Source of the DNA: Actinomycetes bacterium
GTDB taxonomy: Bacteria > Actinomycetota > Actinomycetes > Actinomycetales > Microbacteriaceae
DNA: 6,459 nt
Assembly (NCBI GenBank): GCA_023432305.1
Contig: JAEYUT010000045.1
Location: 1 to 6,459 of the forward strand
Reading direction: 5' to 3'
Part shown: positions 5,881-6,459 of the stretch, one piece after another
Position numbering within the stretch: the stretch's first letter is position 1
Layout: every line of letters begins with the position of its first letter
The notes under the pieces: generated by a model
Told to the model about the DNA's origin: nothing
What the model saw: the letters and a program-made list of their open reading frames with translations, nothing else
Databases searched by the model: none
Made by a program: the position numbers and the translations under genes

Positions 5881-5934
5881 TCTCTCCCGGATAAATAAGA
5901 GAGAGCCGCGAACCGCACCTTTTATATAGGTGCG
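5881..5934. repeat. Two adjacent inverted repeats in an AT-rich patch
   Basis: The first pairs TCTCTC (5881-5886) with GAGAGA (5899-5904) around a 12-nt AT-rich loop. The second pairs CGCACCT (5914-5920) with AGGTGCG (5928-5934) around the 7-nt loop TTTATAT. They lie just outside the IS and 58-111 bp upstream of the membrane-protein start. Neither has a T-run after it. The TATATA inside the second loop resembles a -10 box but has no matching -35. They may be an operator, a promoter region or chance. Confidence 0.4.
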
Positions 5935-5991
5935 TGTGTCGCGACCCTCGATTGCTCCCATCATCGAGATCGGTCGTGCCGCGGGTGGCGT

Positions 5992-6459
5992 ATGAGTACC
6001 GACCCGCGACCCATATTCCGAGCACGCCCCAAATGGGGCACTTGGTACCCCTGGGGCTCTAAACTAGCCTGTCCGCACGAGCCACTTCGCCTCATCCGCC
6101 AAGAACGGGGACCGGTCCATTTGGGCGCAACATCGAATGTAACCATCCGCCCGTGGGCGGTTCTGCTCCTTGCGCTCGGGTCCATCACAGCGATTGCTTG
6201 CCTGCTCATCGTCCTCGGGGCGCACTTCAGCGAGCGGGAGTCCCTCCCACTTTGCGATCGCCGAGTGAACGTGGCGAACAGTTCCCCCAACGACGAAGTG
6301 CTGTGGCCAGTCGACGCCTACTGGTCTTGGTGGCCGACAGGAACCACCTGCATTTTCGAAACCGAATCGCACGAACGGGTAACGACCGCTCCTAGCTGGA
6401 CACTCTCAGCCGTGCTCGCCTTCGGCTTTGCGAGCGGCACTGCAGCAGCGGTTGGCGGT
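5992..6459 (+). CDS. Hypothetical two-segment membrane protein, 3' end outside window
   Basis: An open frame of 156 codons without a stop, running off the right edge. The N-terminal 54 residues are Arg/Pro/Trp-rich and lack a signal peptide (MSTDPRPIFRARPKWGTWYP). A first transmembrane segment spans about 55-77 (WAVLLLALGSITAIACLLIV), and a second begins near 135 (SWTLSAVLAFGFASG). Between them is a roughly 55-residue hydrophilic loop with two cysteines, C88 and C120, and an aromatic cluster (YWSWWPTGTTC); if the loop is outside the cell the cysteines could form a disulfide. ATG 5992 has GGGTGG about 4 nt upstream; no other good start precedes the first hydrophobic segment, though TTG 6121 is possible. 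The coding GC level is a little lower than in the IS. I do not recognise the family; it resembles uncharacterised small actinobacterial membrane proteins. Confidence 0.6.
   Translation, partial: MSTDPRPIFRARPKWGTWYPWGSKLACPHEPLRLIRQERGPVHLGATSNVTIRPWAVLLLALGSITAIACLLIVLGAHFSERESLPLCDRRVNVANSSPNDEVLWPVDAYWSWWPTGTTCIFETESHERVTTAPSWTLSAVLAFGFASGTAAAVGG

Noticed and set aside
6026..6039. GCCCC-AAAT-GGGGC hairpin considered as a terminator or regulatory stem.
   Set aside because: It falls inside the proposed membrane-protein reading frame, lacks a T-run and is only 5 bp; most simply a coding coincidence.
1..6459. CRISPR array, phage structural genes, toxin-antitoxin pair or integrase.
   Set aside because: No regularly spaced repeats, no recognisable phage or integrase protein, and the coupled pair shows no toxin or antitoxin family motif.

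Overview
The window is GC-rich with G/C-biased third codon positions, which fits a high-GC actinobacterium. A Microbacteriaceae-type host is my guess from the style of the small hypothetical proteins, not something proven here. It looks like an accessory or decaying segment: broken genes, one insertion sequence, and several small genes of unknown function.

Left part (1-2282): a collapsed phosphoenolpyruvate synthase, reduced to its N- and C-terminal ends joined together; then an apparently intact zinc-dependent alcohol dehydrogenase (526-1578); then, on the minus strand and convergent with it, a fragment of the phosphorylation/hinge domain of a cation-transporting P-type ATPase (about 1605-1949). 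In some actinobacteria these three families occur together in the hypoxia/redox-stress (dormancy-type) gene set, so this looks like a worn remnant of such a cluster in which only the dehydrogenase survives. The stretch 1950-2282 has no convincing gene but holds a hairpin and a 12-bp perfect palindrome.

Middle part (2283-4546): a small excisionase/MerR-like helix-turn-helix protein; a convergent minus-strand two-gene operon (3704 down to 2732) whose products share a related N-terminal beta-rich module and whose reading frames overlap by 8 nt; and, diverging from that operon across 89 bp, a plus-strand gene with two helicase-associated (HA) repeats but no helicase. None of the operon products could be assigned a function.

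Right part (4547-5854): a complete IS3-family insertion sequence of 1308 bp with perfect 23-bp terminal inverted repeats, an orfA and a -1-frame orfB. orfB is interrupted by an in-frame amber codon between its N-terminal region and its DDE catalytic domain, so this copy is probably immobile on its own.

Right edge (5855-6459): an AT-richer intergenic stretch with two small inverted repeats, then a plus-strand reading frame that starts near 5992 and runs off the window. It encodes an unrecognised membrane protein with two predicted transmembrane segments.
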